From: Psychrobacillus sp. NEAU-3TGS
GTDB taxonomy: Bacteria > Bacillota > Bacilli > Bacillales_A > Planococcaceae
Assembly: GCF_029955155.1 (NCBI RefSeq)
Contig: NZ_JAPNOZ010000011.1
Coordinates: 372,001-436,000 of the forward strand
Length of the DNA: 64,000 nt
Direction of reading: 5' to 3'
The notes beneath the pieces are model-generated. The model searched no databases and was not told the DNA's origin. It worked only from the letters and a program-made list of their open reading frames with translations. A program made the position numbers and the translations under genes. Of the stretch, positions 19,008 to 27,564 are shown in pieces; position 1 is the stretch's first letter, and each line of letters begins with the position of its first letter.

Positions 19008-19445
19008 TTACTTTGCCAATCCAGTTCTTAATGTACTCACACCAGACTCCAAATAGCCTTTTAAACAGGTTAGCATGAATACCCAACCTTCTTTATTGTC
19101 AATAAGCTGGTTGAGAAAATCTGAATCACCTTCTTTGAAACCTTCCTCGCTTACTTCCACTATCGTACTTAAGCCATCCTGTTCTGTTAGCGAAATCGTT
19201 ACAGTACGTTCTTGTCCTGGTTCACCCCATTGAAACACGATTTTTTTATTGGCCATGATTTCCATTACTAGAATTTCAACAATTGCATCATATTCTTTAT
19301 ACTCTAGCGTAATTGTTCTGTCTTGTTTCCATCTTTCTGAGCTTGAAGAGAACCAAAAGTACCCTATTTTTGTTGGATCTACGAATGCTTCAAATACTTC
19401 ACTTGCTGGCTTTGCTATCTTCATTTTTGTAAGGTTGTTAACCAT
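19008..19445 (-). CDS. SRPBCC (AHSA1-type) domain protein
   Basis: Cytosolic 145-residue protein of the START/Bet v1-like SRPBCC fold. The typical N-terminal features are present: KMKIAKPASEVFEAFVDPTKIGYFW. The central beta strands include FQWGEPGQERTVTISL. The C-terminal helix includes GWVFMLTCLKGYLESG, where AHSA1 proteins carry the WxxxLxxLkxyLE motif. Such proteins bind hydrophobic ligands or assist Hsp90-like partners; the ligand is unknown. It begins 5 bases after the nitronate monooxygenase gene and is surely co-transcribed. Confidence 0.85.
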   Translation of the reverse strand: MVNNLTKMKIAKPASEVFEAFVDPTKIGYFWFSSSSERWKQDRTITLEYKEYDAIVEILVMEIMANKKIVFQWGEPGQERTVTISLTEQDGLSTIVEVSEEGFKEGDSDFLNQLIDNKEGWVFMLTCLKGYLESGVSTLRTGLAK

Positions 19446-19450
19446 CTAAA

Positions 19451-20515
19451 TCATCCTTTTTCGGCGCGTTTAATAATTCGTTGTATGAGCATTTCTACTG
19501 TTTCATTTTTTGCTAGTGTTGGACTTTGACCTGACCAAAGCGACATAAAATCTTTATTATTTTGTGAGGATGAAGCTTTTCGAATCGATTGTGTGAATGT
19601 ATTTTGGACTGGGAATGGCAGGATATCGGCCTCATGCTTTTGCATTTCGGTTGTAAATTTGTTTTGAATACCTCTTGCCCATTTACCAGAGAATGCACGG
19701 GTAAAAATTATATCTTCGTCTTTCGCTTGTAATATTGCTTCTTTGTGAACTGGATGCGCACCACTTTCCTCACAAGTTAAAAAGGCTGTACCCATTTGAA
19801 CTGCTTTTGCTCCTAGGTATAAAGAAGCTAATAACCCTCTTCCATCCATTATACCTCCAGCCGCAATTACTGGTATTGAGACATGGTCTGAAACTTGTGG
19901 AATCAACGACATTAAACCAACTAAGCTTTCCTCATGATTACTTATAAAGTTACCCCTATGTCCCCCTGCTTCACTTCCTTGCACTACAACCGCATGCATC
20001 CCTAATTTTTCAATAGCTTTTGCCTCCACAACTGATGTAGCAGTACCTATTAAAATGATTCCATGTTGCTTTAATTGTGAAATAATTTCAACAGAAGGAA
20101 CACCGAAAGTAAAGGAACAAATGGGTACTTTTTCTTCCATGATGACTTTAATTTGCTCATTGTATACTTCGAATGCATCATCCTTATTAGGAATCACGCT
20201 TTGTTCATTTTCAATGTTTAATTGGGCTTGGAATTTATGCAATAACTTACTTGCTACATCTATTTCATCTTCCGTTACCTGAAAATCGTTCGGCACAAAT
20301 AAGTTAACCCCAAAGCTTTTGGATGTCAGTTCCTTTACTTCCCGAATTTGTTCCTGTAATTGGGTAGGACTTAAATATCCGGCCCCAATCATCCCAAGTG
20401 CTCCATTATTTGAAACAGCGGCTACTAATTTGGAAGTAGTAATTCCTCCTGCCATTGGCGCTTGAATGATAGGATAGTCTATCTTTAACAGTTTTGTGAG
20501 TAGATTCGTTAACAT
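19451..20515 (-). CDS. Nitronate monooxygenase (2-nitropropane dioxygenase-like)
   Basis: FMN enzyme of 354 residues of the NPD family, a TIM barrel that oxidises alkyl nitronates such as propionate-3-nitronate. The N-terminal PIIQAPMAGGITT, the phosphate-binding VQGSEAGGHRG (near residue 180, with the conserved His) and the IPVIAAGGIMDGRG motif (near 215) are all present. GAKAVQMGTAFL completes the FMN site. FabK (enoyl-ACP reductase) is a relative, but the overall motif set fits nitronate monooxygenase better. First gene of a two-gene operon with the SRPBCC gene. Start has GGGAGG. Confidence 0.9.
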   Translation of the reverse strand: MLTNLLTKLLKIDYPIIQAPMAGGITTSKLVAAVSNNGALGMIGAGYLSPTQLQEQIREVKELTSKSFGVNLFVPNDFQVTEDEIDVASKLLHKFQAQLNIENEQSVIPNKDDAFEVYNEQIKVIMEEKVPICSFTFGVPSVEIISQLKQHGIILIGTATSVVEAKAIEKLGMHAVVVQGSEAGGHRGNFISNHEESLVGLMSLIPQVSDHVSIPVIAAGGIMDGRGLLASLYLGAKAVQMGTAFLTCEESGAHPVHKEAILQAKDEDIIFTRAFSGKWARGIQNKFTTEMQKHEADILPFPVQNTFTQSIRKASSSQNNKDFMSLWSGQSPTLAKNETVEMLIQRIIKRAEKG

Positions 20516-20586
20516 ATTTACCTCCCGTTTAGCAATTCAATTGATAACTCGATTTCTTTTGATAACTAAAACATACGAACAAAAAA

Positions 20587-21129
20587 TTATTGTGTTCGCT
20601 CACTTTTATCCGCAGATTTATACCATCTAAGTGCATCTCGTTCAATTTCCGATGCTAGTTGCTCTTTTCCATTAATATACGATTCAATATCGTATGGAAA
20701 CTGCCTAGCTAATGCTTCTTTTAAATCTCCATACTTCTTTTTAACATTTGGATGTGTATTCAAGTAATCTCGAAAAGCAAGATGTCTTTCAATCCCGGGA
20801 TTGCCAACTTCATACATGTGGACATGATGCGTCCGATCATTACCTCCCTTTTGAAAATACCTTCTGCCAGGAAGATCGTTTTCACCTTTTGGTTCATACC
20901 CATTAGCAATCATTGCCTTATTAAAGTGATCAATTTTTGAAATATCCCGTACTACTGGCATCATATCAATAATTGGTTTGGCACTCAATCCATCAACCGA
21001 CGTGCTTCCAATATGATGAATCCGTTGAATTTCGGTTCCCAAAATCGTTTGAAGCAATAATGCTTCTTCCTCAAATCTAACCTTCCAATCTGCTGAATAT
21101 GCTTCTACCACTACTTTACGCATGTTCAT
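20587..21129 (-). CDS. GrpB family nucleotidyltransferase-like protein
   Basis: 180-residue member of the GrpB/UPF0157 family, distant relatives of the nucleotidyltransferase fold. The diagnostic HIGSTSVDGLSAKPIIDMMPVV (first 20 residues of it, near 37-56) contains the GS...D-like core. RRYFQKGGNDRTHHVHMYE and the HLAFRDYLNTHP tail are typical. Enzymatic role is not established. It overlaps the end of the DUF402 gene by 14 bases, so the two are translationally coupled. Confidence 0.88.
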   Translation of the reverse strand: MNMRKVVVEAYSADWKVRFEEEALLLQTILGTEIQRIHHIGSTSVDGLSAKPIIDMMPVVRDISKIDHFNKAMIANGYEPKGENDLPGRRYFQKGGNDRTHHVHMYEVGNPGIERHLAFRDYLNTHPNVKKKYGDLKEALARQFPYDIESYINGKEQLASEIERDALRWYKSADKSERTQ

Positions 21130-21676
21130 TTTCCGCCTTTTTCAACTGTCCTTCTAACACTTTTCTATGAATTTTTGAAAGGTCAAGTAGATTAAATTGA
21201 TTTTCCTTTAAACAAGTAGTAATCCTAGCAGCTTCATGCTTTGCTAAATCATACATCTCCTGATTGATACTACCGCTTTCAAGCGCTTCCTCTAATTCCT
21301 CTTCATCTAATTGAAATACTTCTCCGGAAGGTAAAACAACAATATCTAGAATTAAATCATCCATCCAAGGAATATTATTCTCTAAACCTACTTCATGGCA
21401 GATATCGATATACCATTGCACGATTTCCCCCATAGCATCAAACATCGTAGTGACAGAATAATTTCTCCCCAACGGAAAATGCTGTAGCCACGTATAAGCA
21501 TTATCTACTATACAAATTTTCTTTTCTCCGTATTGCACCCAAAGCGGCTCTGTAACTTGAAGTAGATTTAAAAGAGAAATGTATCCTGTAAAATCTTTTG
21601 ACTCAACGTAAGATTGTGCATACTCCCTTTGAATAATTCGTTTCCAATCGGAACGATCCCCATATTTCCTAAACAT
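21116..21676 (-). CDS. DUF402 domain protein
   Basis: Protein of about 186 residues. The DUF402 core (residues about 45-150) includes CIVDNAYTWLQHFP, MGEIVQWYIDICHEVGLE and DDLILDIVVLPSGEVFQLDE. The acidic metal/phosphate-binding pattern of the FomD-like fold is intact. I chose the ATG at 21676, giving MFRKYGDRSDWKR, since family members usually start near there. An in-frame ATG at 21709 overlaps the upstream gene but neither start has an ideal ribosome site. Family members include nucleoside diphosphatases; the substrate here is unknown. Confidence 0.85.
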   Translation of the reverse strand: MFRKYGDRSDWKRIIQREYAQSYVESKDFTGYISLLNLLQVTEPLWVQYGEKKICIVDNAYTWLQHFPLGRNYSVTTMFDAMGEIVQWYIDICHEVGLENNIPWMDDLILDIVVLPSGEVFQLDEEELEEALESGSINQEMYDLAKHEAARITTCLKENQFNLLDLSKIHRKVLEGQLKKAENEHA

Positions 21677-21692
21677 CCTTATTCCACATCCT

Positions 21693-21926
21693 TTAGTCTC
21701 TTCGCTCATTTCCTCTTTTAAAGTTACCTGTTATTTTCGCTAATATTAATTGCTCCTCTTTTTCGTCCTCTGCATCTTCTATTCTAGTTAAAAATTTTTC
21801 TGCCTCCTTGCCTTTTAAAATTTTCACTCGTTTCCCATGAAATAAGATGAAGACTGTATCCTCTTTGGTAATTTGATAACTAAATGGATTCTCATTCAGT
21901 CGATTTCTTTTATCTATATTACTCAT
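21693..21926 (-). CDS. Small conserved hypothetical protein (77 aa)
   Basis: Hydrophilic 77-residue protein with a good GGAGG ribosome site 7 bases before its ATG. The core ITKEDTVFILFHGKRVKILK looks like a short beta-sheet unit, followed by a charged helix (EAEKFLTRIEDAEDEKEE). It is the first gene of a tight three-gene set with the DUF402 and GrpB genes. I do not recognise a named family. Probably cytosolic. Confidence 0.72.
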   Translation of the reverse strand: MSNIDKRNRLNENPFSYQITKEDTVFILFHGKRVKILKGKEAEKFLTRIEDAEDEKEEQLILAKITGNFKRGNERRD

Positions 21927-22101
21927 CGTGTACCTCCAAGATTTTCTTATTATTCATTTTCTCTATAAGGAAGGAATTTTCCTCTTTACGATTCTATAAG
22001 TTAGTTAAATATGCTATGATATCCCTTCTGAATATTTTATTCACTACCATAGTCAGATACAATTAAAGGAATCATTTTCGTACTAAGTAAGGAGAATTCA
22101 T

Positions 22102-23244
22102 TTGAAAGTACATGTTTTATTAAAAGGATATAACTTTTTATTTTTCGGCTTGCTTGCACTCTTTATTCCTTTTTTACCAGTATATTTAGGACAACAAGGT
22201 TTATCGGCTAGTGAGATAGGTTTAATCGTTGGAACTGGAGGTTTTGTGACGCTAATTGCACAACCGCTATGGGGCTTTATAAGTGATAAAACGAAAACAA
22301 TTCGTAAAGTAATGCTAGTGCTCGTTTGTTTTACTGCTGTTTCGGGTTATTTTTTGTTTAACGTAAATAGCTATGTATTACTTATCGTTTTTGCATTGCT
22401 CGTTTATTTTTTCCTCATGCCACTAGATCCACTGACCGAGAGTTTAAATTTCACGGTTTCTGAAATGGCGCGCATCAGCTACGGTTCCATTCGCACATAC
22501 GGAGCACTCGGATATGCTGTGTTGTCGTTAATTGCAGGTTTTGCGATGGATTATTTTGGTATGAGCAGCATTGCGATACTATTTGTTTTGCTAGGCCTTA
22601 TATCATTCGGCATTATTTGGTTTATGCCAAATGTTCAAGCTTCATCGAAACCAATCACAATGGCCGGACTTAAACGAGTATTATCAAATAAAGAAATGCT
22701 ATTATTTTTACTCTTAGTATTTATTAGTTCCGTTCCAGCACGTATGAATGATACATTTTTAGGAATTCATATGCTAGCACTCGGTGGTGACGCTTCATTA
22801 GTAGGGGTTACTTTCTTCCTATCTGCCACTAGTGAAATTGTTATTTTTGCTTTAAGTTTCTGGTGGCTTCGAAAAGGTAAAGAGCTTGAGATGATTACGA
22901 TTGCGACATTTTTCTATTTTGTCCGTTTCCTAGCATCTGCCTTTGTCAACAGTCCGCTGCTGCTAACCGCGGTTCAAATATTGCAAATGGTGACATTCCC
23001 TATTTTTTATACTGCCGCAATCCAATATTTATACCAAATAATGCCGAAAGAATGGAGAGCTACAGGCCAAACCGTTCTTGCGCTTTTGTTCTTTGGATTG
23101 TCCGGTATTATTGCGTCTTATGCTGGAGGATATATCTACCATGAACTAGGTGGTCATTCATTTTATTTCATAATTTCGAGCATGTCATTTATCGGTGTTT
23201 TGTTTGGTATTTTCTTAATGGTTCGTAAGCGTAAAAGAGGTTAA
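22102..23244 (+). CDS. Major facilitator superfamily transporter
   Basis: Twelve-helix MFS permease of 380 residues. The motif-A loop between helices 2 and 3 reads WGFISDKTKTIRK, and DPLTESLNF follows helix 4. The arrangement fits the MFS_1-like group that includes phenylpropionate and sugar permeases (LacY/HcaT-related; YwbF in B. subtilis). Substrate cannot be read from sequence. TTG start with AAGGAGAATT upstream. Single-gene unit with its own terminator. Confidence 0.88.
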   Translation: MKVHVLLKGYNFLFFGLLALFIPFLPVYLGQQGLSASEIGLIVGTGGFVTLIAQPLWGFISDKTKTIRKVMLVLVCFTAVSGYFLFNVNSYVLLIVFALLVYFFLMPLDPLTESLNFTVSEMARISYGSIRTYGALGYAVLSLIAGFAMDYFGMSSIAILFVLLGLISFGIIWFMPNVQASSKPITMAGLKRVLSNKEMLLFLLLVFISSVPARMNDTFLGIHMLALGGDASLVGVTFFLSATSEIVIFALSFWWLRKGKELEMITIATFFYFVRFLASAFVNSPLLLTAVQILQMVTFPIFYTAAIQYLYQIMPKEWRATGQTVLALLFFGLSGIIASYAGGYIYHELGGHSFYFIISSMSFIGVLFGIFLMVRKRKRG

Positions 23245-23254
23245 TATGATTCTA

Positions 23255-23293
23255 ATGGAGCTAGGCAAACAAAATCGCCTTGCTCCATTTTTT
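23255..23293 (+). terminator. Terminator of the MFS gene
   Basis: ATGGAGC-T-AGGC / GCCT-T-GCTCCAT hairpin (one T-T mismatch) followed by TTTTTT, ten bases after the stop codon. Confidence 0.8.
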
Positions 23294-23421
23294 ACACTAC
23301 TATATCATACTATTAAAAATATTCTATTTTCGGATCGCCAATCAAACAAATCCGTAGTATAATAGGTAATAATTAAAAGAAAACGCTTTCAAACCATTAA
23401 GATTTTATGAGGGGGATAACT

Positions 23422-24717
23422 ATGGAACTCGTTCTCAATCAAAGACAAGAACAAAGTTTAACAATGACTTTTCAGCTAAGGCAAGCCATTGAATTATTAC
23501 AATACTCCACTTATGATCTTTATCAATATATAAAAGAAAAGGAATTAGAAAATCCACTAATAGAGCTTGAAGAACATTCGAAGGATTTTTCATCGGTTGA
23601 AAAGTCCACTAGAAACGTATCCTCCAGTTCGACTAAACAACTTATTGACTATGTAAAAGGCCGAGATATATGTAAGAGAGAAAAGCTATACCAGGAAGCT
23701 AAGTTATATTATAAAAAGAAAGAGGATCAGCAACTTCTTTACCATATCATTTATAATTTAGACGATAACGGCTATTTTCATATAACAGATCAAGACCCTT
23801 TTAACGAGAAAGCAATAGAAAGAGGTATTCATCTTCTCCAACAGATAGGACCAGTTGGAATTGGCGCTAGAAGCTTGCAGGAATGCTTGATGTTACAAGT
23901 AATATATGAGTTTCCAGAAGAAAAATTAGTTCAAACTTTACTTGAAAATCATTTTGTTTTATTAGCAAATAGAAAATGGAACGAAATTGCACGGCTTATG
24001 AAAATCTCTTTGGCAGATGTAAAGGAAATGTATGATTTCATTCAAGCACTTGATCCGAAGCCAAGTTTCAGTAGCTCTGATGATTCCATAGAATATGTAA
24101 ATCCAGATATCATTGTGGAATATAAAGAAGGTAATTTCACGTATTATTTAAATGATGGTTACCTACCTGAAATTCACTTTAACAATGAATATGCAGGATT
24201 GCTTCAAGAAAAAGATGAAACGTCCAAATACATAAACAATCAATACACTCAATATAAATGGTTGTTAAGTAGCATTGAGCAACGGCGTTCAACGATATTA
24301 AAAATAGTGAAAGTCCTGCTAGAAAAACAAAAAAAGTTTTTTACAGAAGGATATAGTTCCTTAAAGCCCCTGACCTTAAAGGAAGTCGCAATGGAAATAG
24401 ATATGCATGAATCCACTATAAGTCGTGCAACGATGCACAAAGTCATCCAGACACCACGTGGTTCATTTGATCTCAAGTCATTATTTACATCCAAGTTAGA
24501 AACGGCAGACGGAAGTTCTATTTCCCAAACCGAAGTAAAAGAGCTTTTAGCCAATTTCATAAAAAACGAAAACAAAACAAAGCCATTATCCGATCAAAAA
24601 ATAGCCGATTATCTAAACACAGAAAACGGGATTAATATATCTAGACGAACAATCAGTAAATATCGTGAAGAACTCAATATTCCATCTTCTAGTTTGCGGA
24701 AGGAAATAAGTATTTGA
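23422..24717 (+). CDS. rpoN: RNA polymerase sigma-54 factor (RpoN/SigL)
   Basis: Sigma-54 directs polymerase to -24/-12 promoters that need an AAA+ activator. 431 residues: N-terminal activator-interacting region I rich in Gln and Leu (LTMTFQLRQAIELLQYSTYDL), core-binding region, helix-turn-helix (LKEVAMEIDMHESTISRAT) and the C-terminal RpoN box ISRRTISKYREELNIPSS, close to the consensus ARRTVAKYRE. Start chosen at ATG 23422, preceded by GAGGGGG; the ATG five codons upstream would overlap that site. In B. subtilis sigL lies elsewhere. Here it adjoins an operon with a sigma-54 promoter. Confidence 0.96.
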   Translation: MELVLNQRQEQSLTMTFQLRQAIELLQYSTYDLYQYIKEKELENPLIELEEHSKDFSSVEKSTRNVSSSSTKQLIDYVKGRDICKREKLYQEAKLYYKKKEDQQLLYHIIYNLDDNGYFHITDQDPFNEKAIERGIHLLQQIGPVGIGARSLQECLMLQVIYEFPEEKLVQTLLENHFVLLANRKWNEIARLMKISLADVKEMYDFIQALDPKPSFSSSDDSIEYVNPDIIVEYKEGNFTYYLNDGYLPEIHFNNEYAGLLQEKDETSKYINNQYTQYKWLLSSIEQRRSTILKIVKVLLEKQKKFFTEGYSSLKPLTLKEVAMEIDMHESTISRATMHKVIQTPRGSFDLKSLFTSKLETADGSSISQTEVKELLANFIKNENKTKPLSDQKIADYLNTENGINISRRTISKYREELNIPSSSLRKEISI

Positions 24718-24741
24718 ATTTCATTGTTTTCTTATATTAAA

Positions 24742-24779
24742 AAGGGTCAATGGATTTTCCTCCATTGACCCTTCTTTTC
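24742..24779. terminator. Bidirectional terminator between rpoN and hutH
   Basis: Perfect 13-bp stem AAGGGTCAATGGA / TCCATTGACCCTT with a 6-base loop. It has a T-run on both strands, serving the convergent rpoN and hutH genes. Confidence 0.88.
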
Positions 24780-24806
24780 ATTTGCCACCATTTTTTAGAA
24801 TGACAA

Positions 24807-26348
24807 TTATTTTAAATCATCTGCTCGTAAAATAAATTGTGCTAGTTCCTCCATTTGGTCTGAAATTGCTCGGTCACTTTCTAACGGAGGGCATATTTTT
24901 CTTACCCTTTCTAGGTATTTTCTTGTCGACGTAGCCAGTTGGTTTTCAGCCTTTTCCAAATAAATGGCTTGTGAAGCACATATTAACTCTATAGCTATTA
25001 CTCTTGCACTGTTATGAATAATTTCTCGAGCTTGCCTGGATCCGATTGTCCCCATACTAACATGGTCTTCTTGGTTTGCGGATGTCGGAATAGAGTCAAC
25101 ACTTGCGGGGTGAGCAAGTACTTTATTCTCGGAAACTAGTGCTGCTGCTGCATATTGTGCAACCATCAAACCGCATTCCAAGCCTGGATCCATTGCTAAG
25201 AAAGGTGATAAGCCACTTAACTGCGGATTAACAAGTCGCTCTGTCCTACGCTCGGAAATATTCGCCCACTCAGCTGCTCCTACTTTCAAGAAATCCATTG
25301 CTAGTGCAATTGGTTGACCATGGAAATGCCCGCCTGAAATGATTTCTCCACTTTCTAAAATAATTGGATTGTCCGTCGCCGAATTTATTTCCACTTTCAA
25401 TCTATCTTCTACATAATTGAACGCTTGCCAAGAAGCCCCGTGTACTTGCGGTATGCAGCGAATGGAGTAGGCATCTTGCATACGCACTTCCCCTTGGTGC
25501 GTAATCCGTTTACTACCTTCCAACCATTTTCTCATTCGTGAAGCAACAAATTCCAATTCAGGATGCGGGCGCACTGCTAATAATTCCCTATCGAATGCAG
25601 AAATGATTCCTTGAAGCGCTTCCATTGTGAGACATGCAGCCATATCTGCAGCTAAGCCAACACGCTCTGCTTCATTTAGAGCAACTACGCCAACAGCAGA
25701 CATTGCTTGGGTTCCATTAATTAAAGCAAGCCCTTCCTTTGCTTCTAGCTTAACTGGTTTTAACCCTGCACGCTTTAACGCTTCCTCGCCTGAAAGAACT
25801 TCCCCTTCGTACTCTGCTTTTCCTTCACCGATTAATACGATTGCAATATGAGATAACGGCGCCAAGTCACCGCTTGCACCAACGGAACCTTTACAAGGAA
25901 CAACTGGATGAACACCTTTATTAATCATATCGACTAACAATAAAAGCGTGTCTTCTTTAATTCCTGAAAATCCTTTCGCTAGTGCATTGGCACGAAGCAC
26001 CATCATCGCTCTTACTACTGGTTTTGGTAATGGTTCCCCAACACCTACTGCATCTGCACGAAGTAAATTCAACTGCAATTTCGCAATATCGTCTTTTTCA
26101 ATTTCAATATCACTTAATTTGCCGAACCCAGTATTTACTCCGTAGATGACCTTCCCGTCTTTCAATTGTTTTTCAATTCGTTCACGGCTTGCTCTAACTC
26201 GAATTAAATCCGCTTCGGGTACGACCACTTTCGCATTTCCAAATACAACACTTTCTATTTTATGTCTATCTAACGTAATCCCATCTAGTTCTACTAATGT
26301 GTTTACTTGCGGTCTTTCTAGCTCAATTGTTTTTTCACTTTTCATCAT
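24807..26348 (-). CDS. hutH: Histidine ammonia-lyase-like MIO enzyme
   Basis: 513-residue aromatic amino acid lyase. The MIO-forming Ala-Ser-Gly (158-160) sits in GSVGASGDLAPLSH. Tyr69 (IYGVNTGFG), Asn211 (INGTQA), Tyr294 and Arg297 (QDAYSIRC) and the SANQEDHVSMG signature match true HutH. Two positions differ: the substrate-binding His of the SHA motif (His83 in Pseudomonas putida HAL) is Asp99 (LLRADAVGVG), and GGNFH is GGHFH (341-343). These changes sit at the imidazole-binding side, so the substrate may be a histidine derivative. Last gene of the operon, after the M20 peptidase gene. Confidence 0.88.
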   Translation of the reverse strand: MMKSEKTIELERPQVNTLVELDGITLDRHKIESVVFGNAKVVVPEADLIRVRASRERIEKQLKDGKVIYGVNTGFGKLSDIEIEKDDIAKLQLNLLRADAVGVGEPLPKPVVRAMMVLRANALAKGFSGIKEDTLLLLVDMINKGVHPVVPCKGSVGASGDLAPLSHIAIVLIGEGKAEYEGEVLSGEEALKRAGLKPVKLEAKEGLALINGTQAMSAVGVVALNEAERVGLAADMAACLTMEALQGIISAFDRELLAVRPHPELEFVASRMRKWLEGSKRITHQGEVRMQDAYSIRCIPQVHGASWQAFNYVEDRLKVEINSATDNPIILESGEIISGGHFHGQPIALAMDFLKVGAAEWANISERRTERLVNPQLSGLSPFLAMDPGLECGLMVAQYAAAALVSENKVLAHPASVDSIPTSANQEDHVSMGTIGSRQAREIIHNSARVIAIELICASQAIYLEKAENQLATSTRKYLERVRKICPPLESDRAISDQMEELAQFILRADDLK

Positions 26349-26367
26349 TGTCCACTCCCTCTAATCG

Positions 26368-27537
26368 TTAAGCTTGTTTATGAGTTTCATACCATTGTTC
26401 TATTAGTGCTGCAGTAAGTCTGCCAGTGTTTATTAAATTTTCTATACTAATACATTCTCTAAATGAATGGATATTTTGAAATCCATTTCCTAACGTTAAA
26501 CATGTCAAACCATTTTCGTTCAATACATTCGTATCAGCTCCACCAAGTGTTTCTGTCAGGTACGGTTTTACGTTTATATTATGAGAAGCCGATTCAACTG
26601 TTTTTGTTAGTACATGATCTTTCGGAATATCAAATCCACTATATTTCTTTTCAATTCTAATATTGACGTTACCGCCATTTTTCTCTGCTGCTTTTTGCAT
26701 TGCTTCTTCCATTTGTTTTAGCTGTAGCTCCAATTTTTCTTTTGAAAAACTGCGAACCTCACCTGCTACTGTCACTGAACCAGGTATAATCGATGTTAAC
26801 TCGCCACCTTCCATAATTCCTATATTCGCAAGTGTCTCTTCATCAATCGTACCAAGTTTCATGTTTAACAATCCTTCTGCAGCGATGAGAAATGCGCTGT
26901 TTCCTTCTTCCGCGTTTAGAGCAATATGTGCGGCATTCCCTTTCACTTCCATCCAAATTCGACTACTATATGGTCCTTTTAAAATGATTTGACCTACATC
27001 CCCACTACTATCAAAAATATAGCCAACTTTACTTCTTGCCTTACTATAATCCAGATGCGTAGCTCCGACAAGACCACGTTGCTCATTTACTGTTAATATT
27101 AGCTCAATCGGACCATGTGGAACACCACTTTCAATAATTGCACGAACGCCTTCTAAATAGGCTGCCAAAGCTGACCGGTCATCAGCCCCTAATATTGTCG
27201 TGCCATCTGAATAAATAACACCATCTTTAATAACCGGCTGTAGTTTTTCAGTAGGTAATACCGTGTCCATATGAGTAGAGAAAAATAATGGTGGAATCGA
27301 TGAATCGGTCCCTTCTTTCCAAGCGATTAGATTACCGACTTCTCCATTATAATTATGGTGCGCATTATCAAACTCAAGTGTAAATCCTAGTTCGGTTAGA
27401 GCCTTCACTAAAAAATCCGCTACTGGTTGTTCCTTCATACTCGGACCATTTATTTTCGCAAGTTCCAGAAATAGAGTTAGTAATCGTTCCTCATTTACCT
27501 GTTCTGCAGCAGTAGTGGATAATTGATTTTTTGTCAT
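26368..27537 (-). CDS. M20/PepT-like metallopeptidase
   Basis: 389-residue zinc hydrolase of the peptidase T / M20 group. Metal-site motifs: FFSTHMDTVLP (near residue 89), the bridging Asp in ILGADDRSALAAYLEG (near 118), the general-base Glu in LTVNEQRGLVGAT, and a late ETLGGADTNVLN. The dimerisation domain is present in the middle. It is embedded between hutI and hutH. It may release the catabolic substrate from peptides, or open or cleave the last pathway intermediate; this operon has no hutG. The latter is speculation. Confidence 0.85.
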   Translation of the reverse strand: MTKNQLSTTAAEQVNEERLLTLFLELAKINGPSMKEQPVADFLVKALTELGFTLEFDNAHHNYNGEVGNLIAWKEGTDSSIPPLFFSTHMDTVLPTEKLQPVIKDGVIYSDGTTILGADDRSALAAYLEGVRAIIESGVPHGPIELILTVNEQRGLVGATHLDYSKARSKVGYIFDSSGDVGQIILKGPYSSRIWMEVKGNAAHIALNAEEGNSAFLIAAEGLLNMKLGTIDEETLANIGIMEGGELTSIIPGSVTVAGEVRSFSKEKLELQLKQMEEAMQKAAEKNGGNVNIRIEKKYSGFDIPKDHVLTKTVESASHNINVKPYLTETLGGADTNVLNENGLTCLTLGNGFQNIHSFRECISIENLINTGRLTAALIEQWYETHKQA

Positions 27538-27564
27538 TGTAATTCCTCCAATTTTTTGATAAAT

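Noticed and set aside
26368-27537. M20 gene as formiminoglutamase (hutG)
   Set aside because: HutG belongs to the arginase fold or an unrelated deformylase type; this protein has M20 metal-site motifs.
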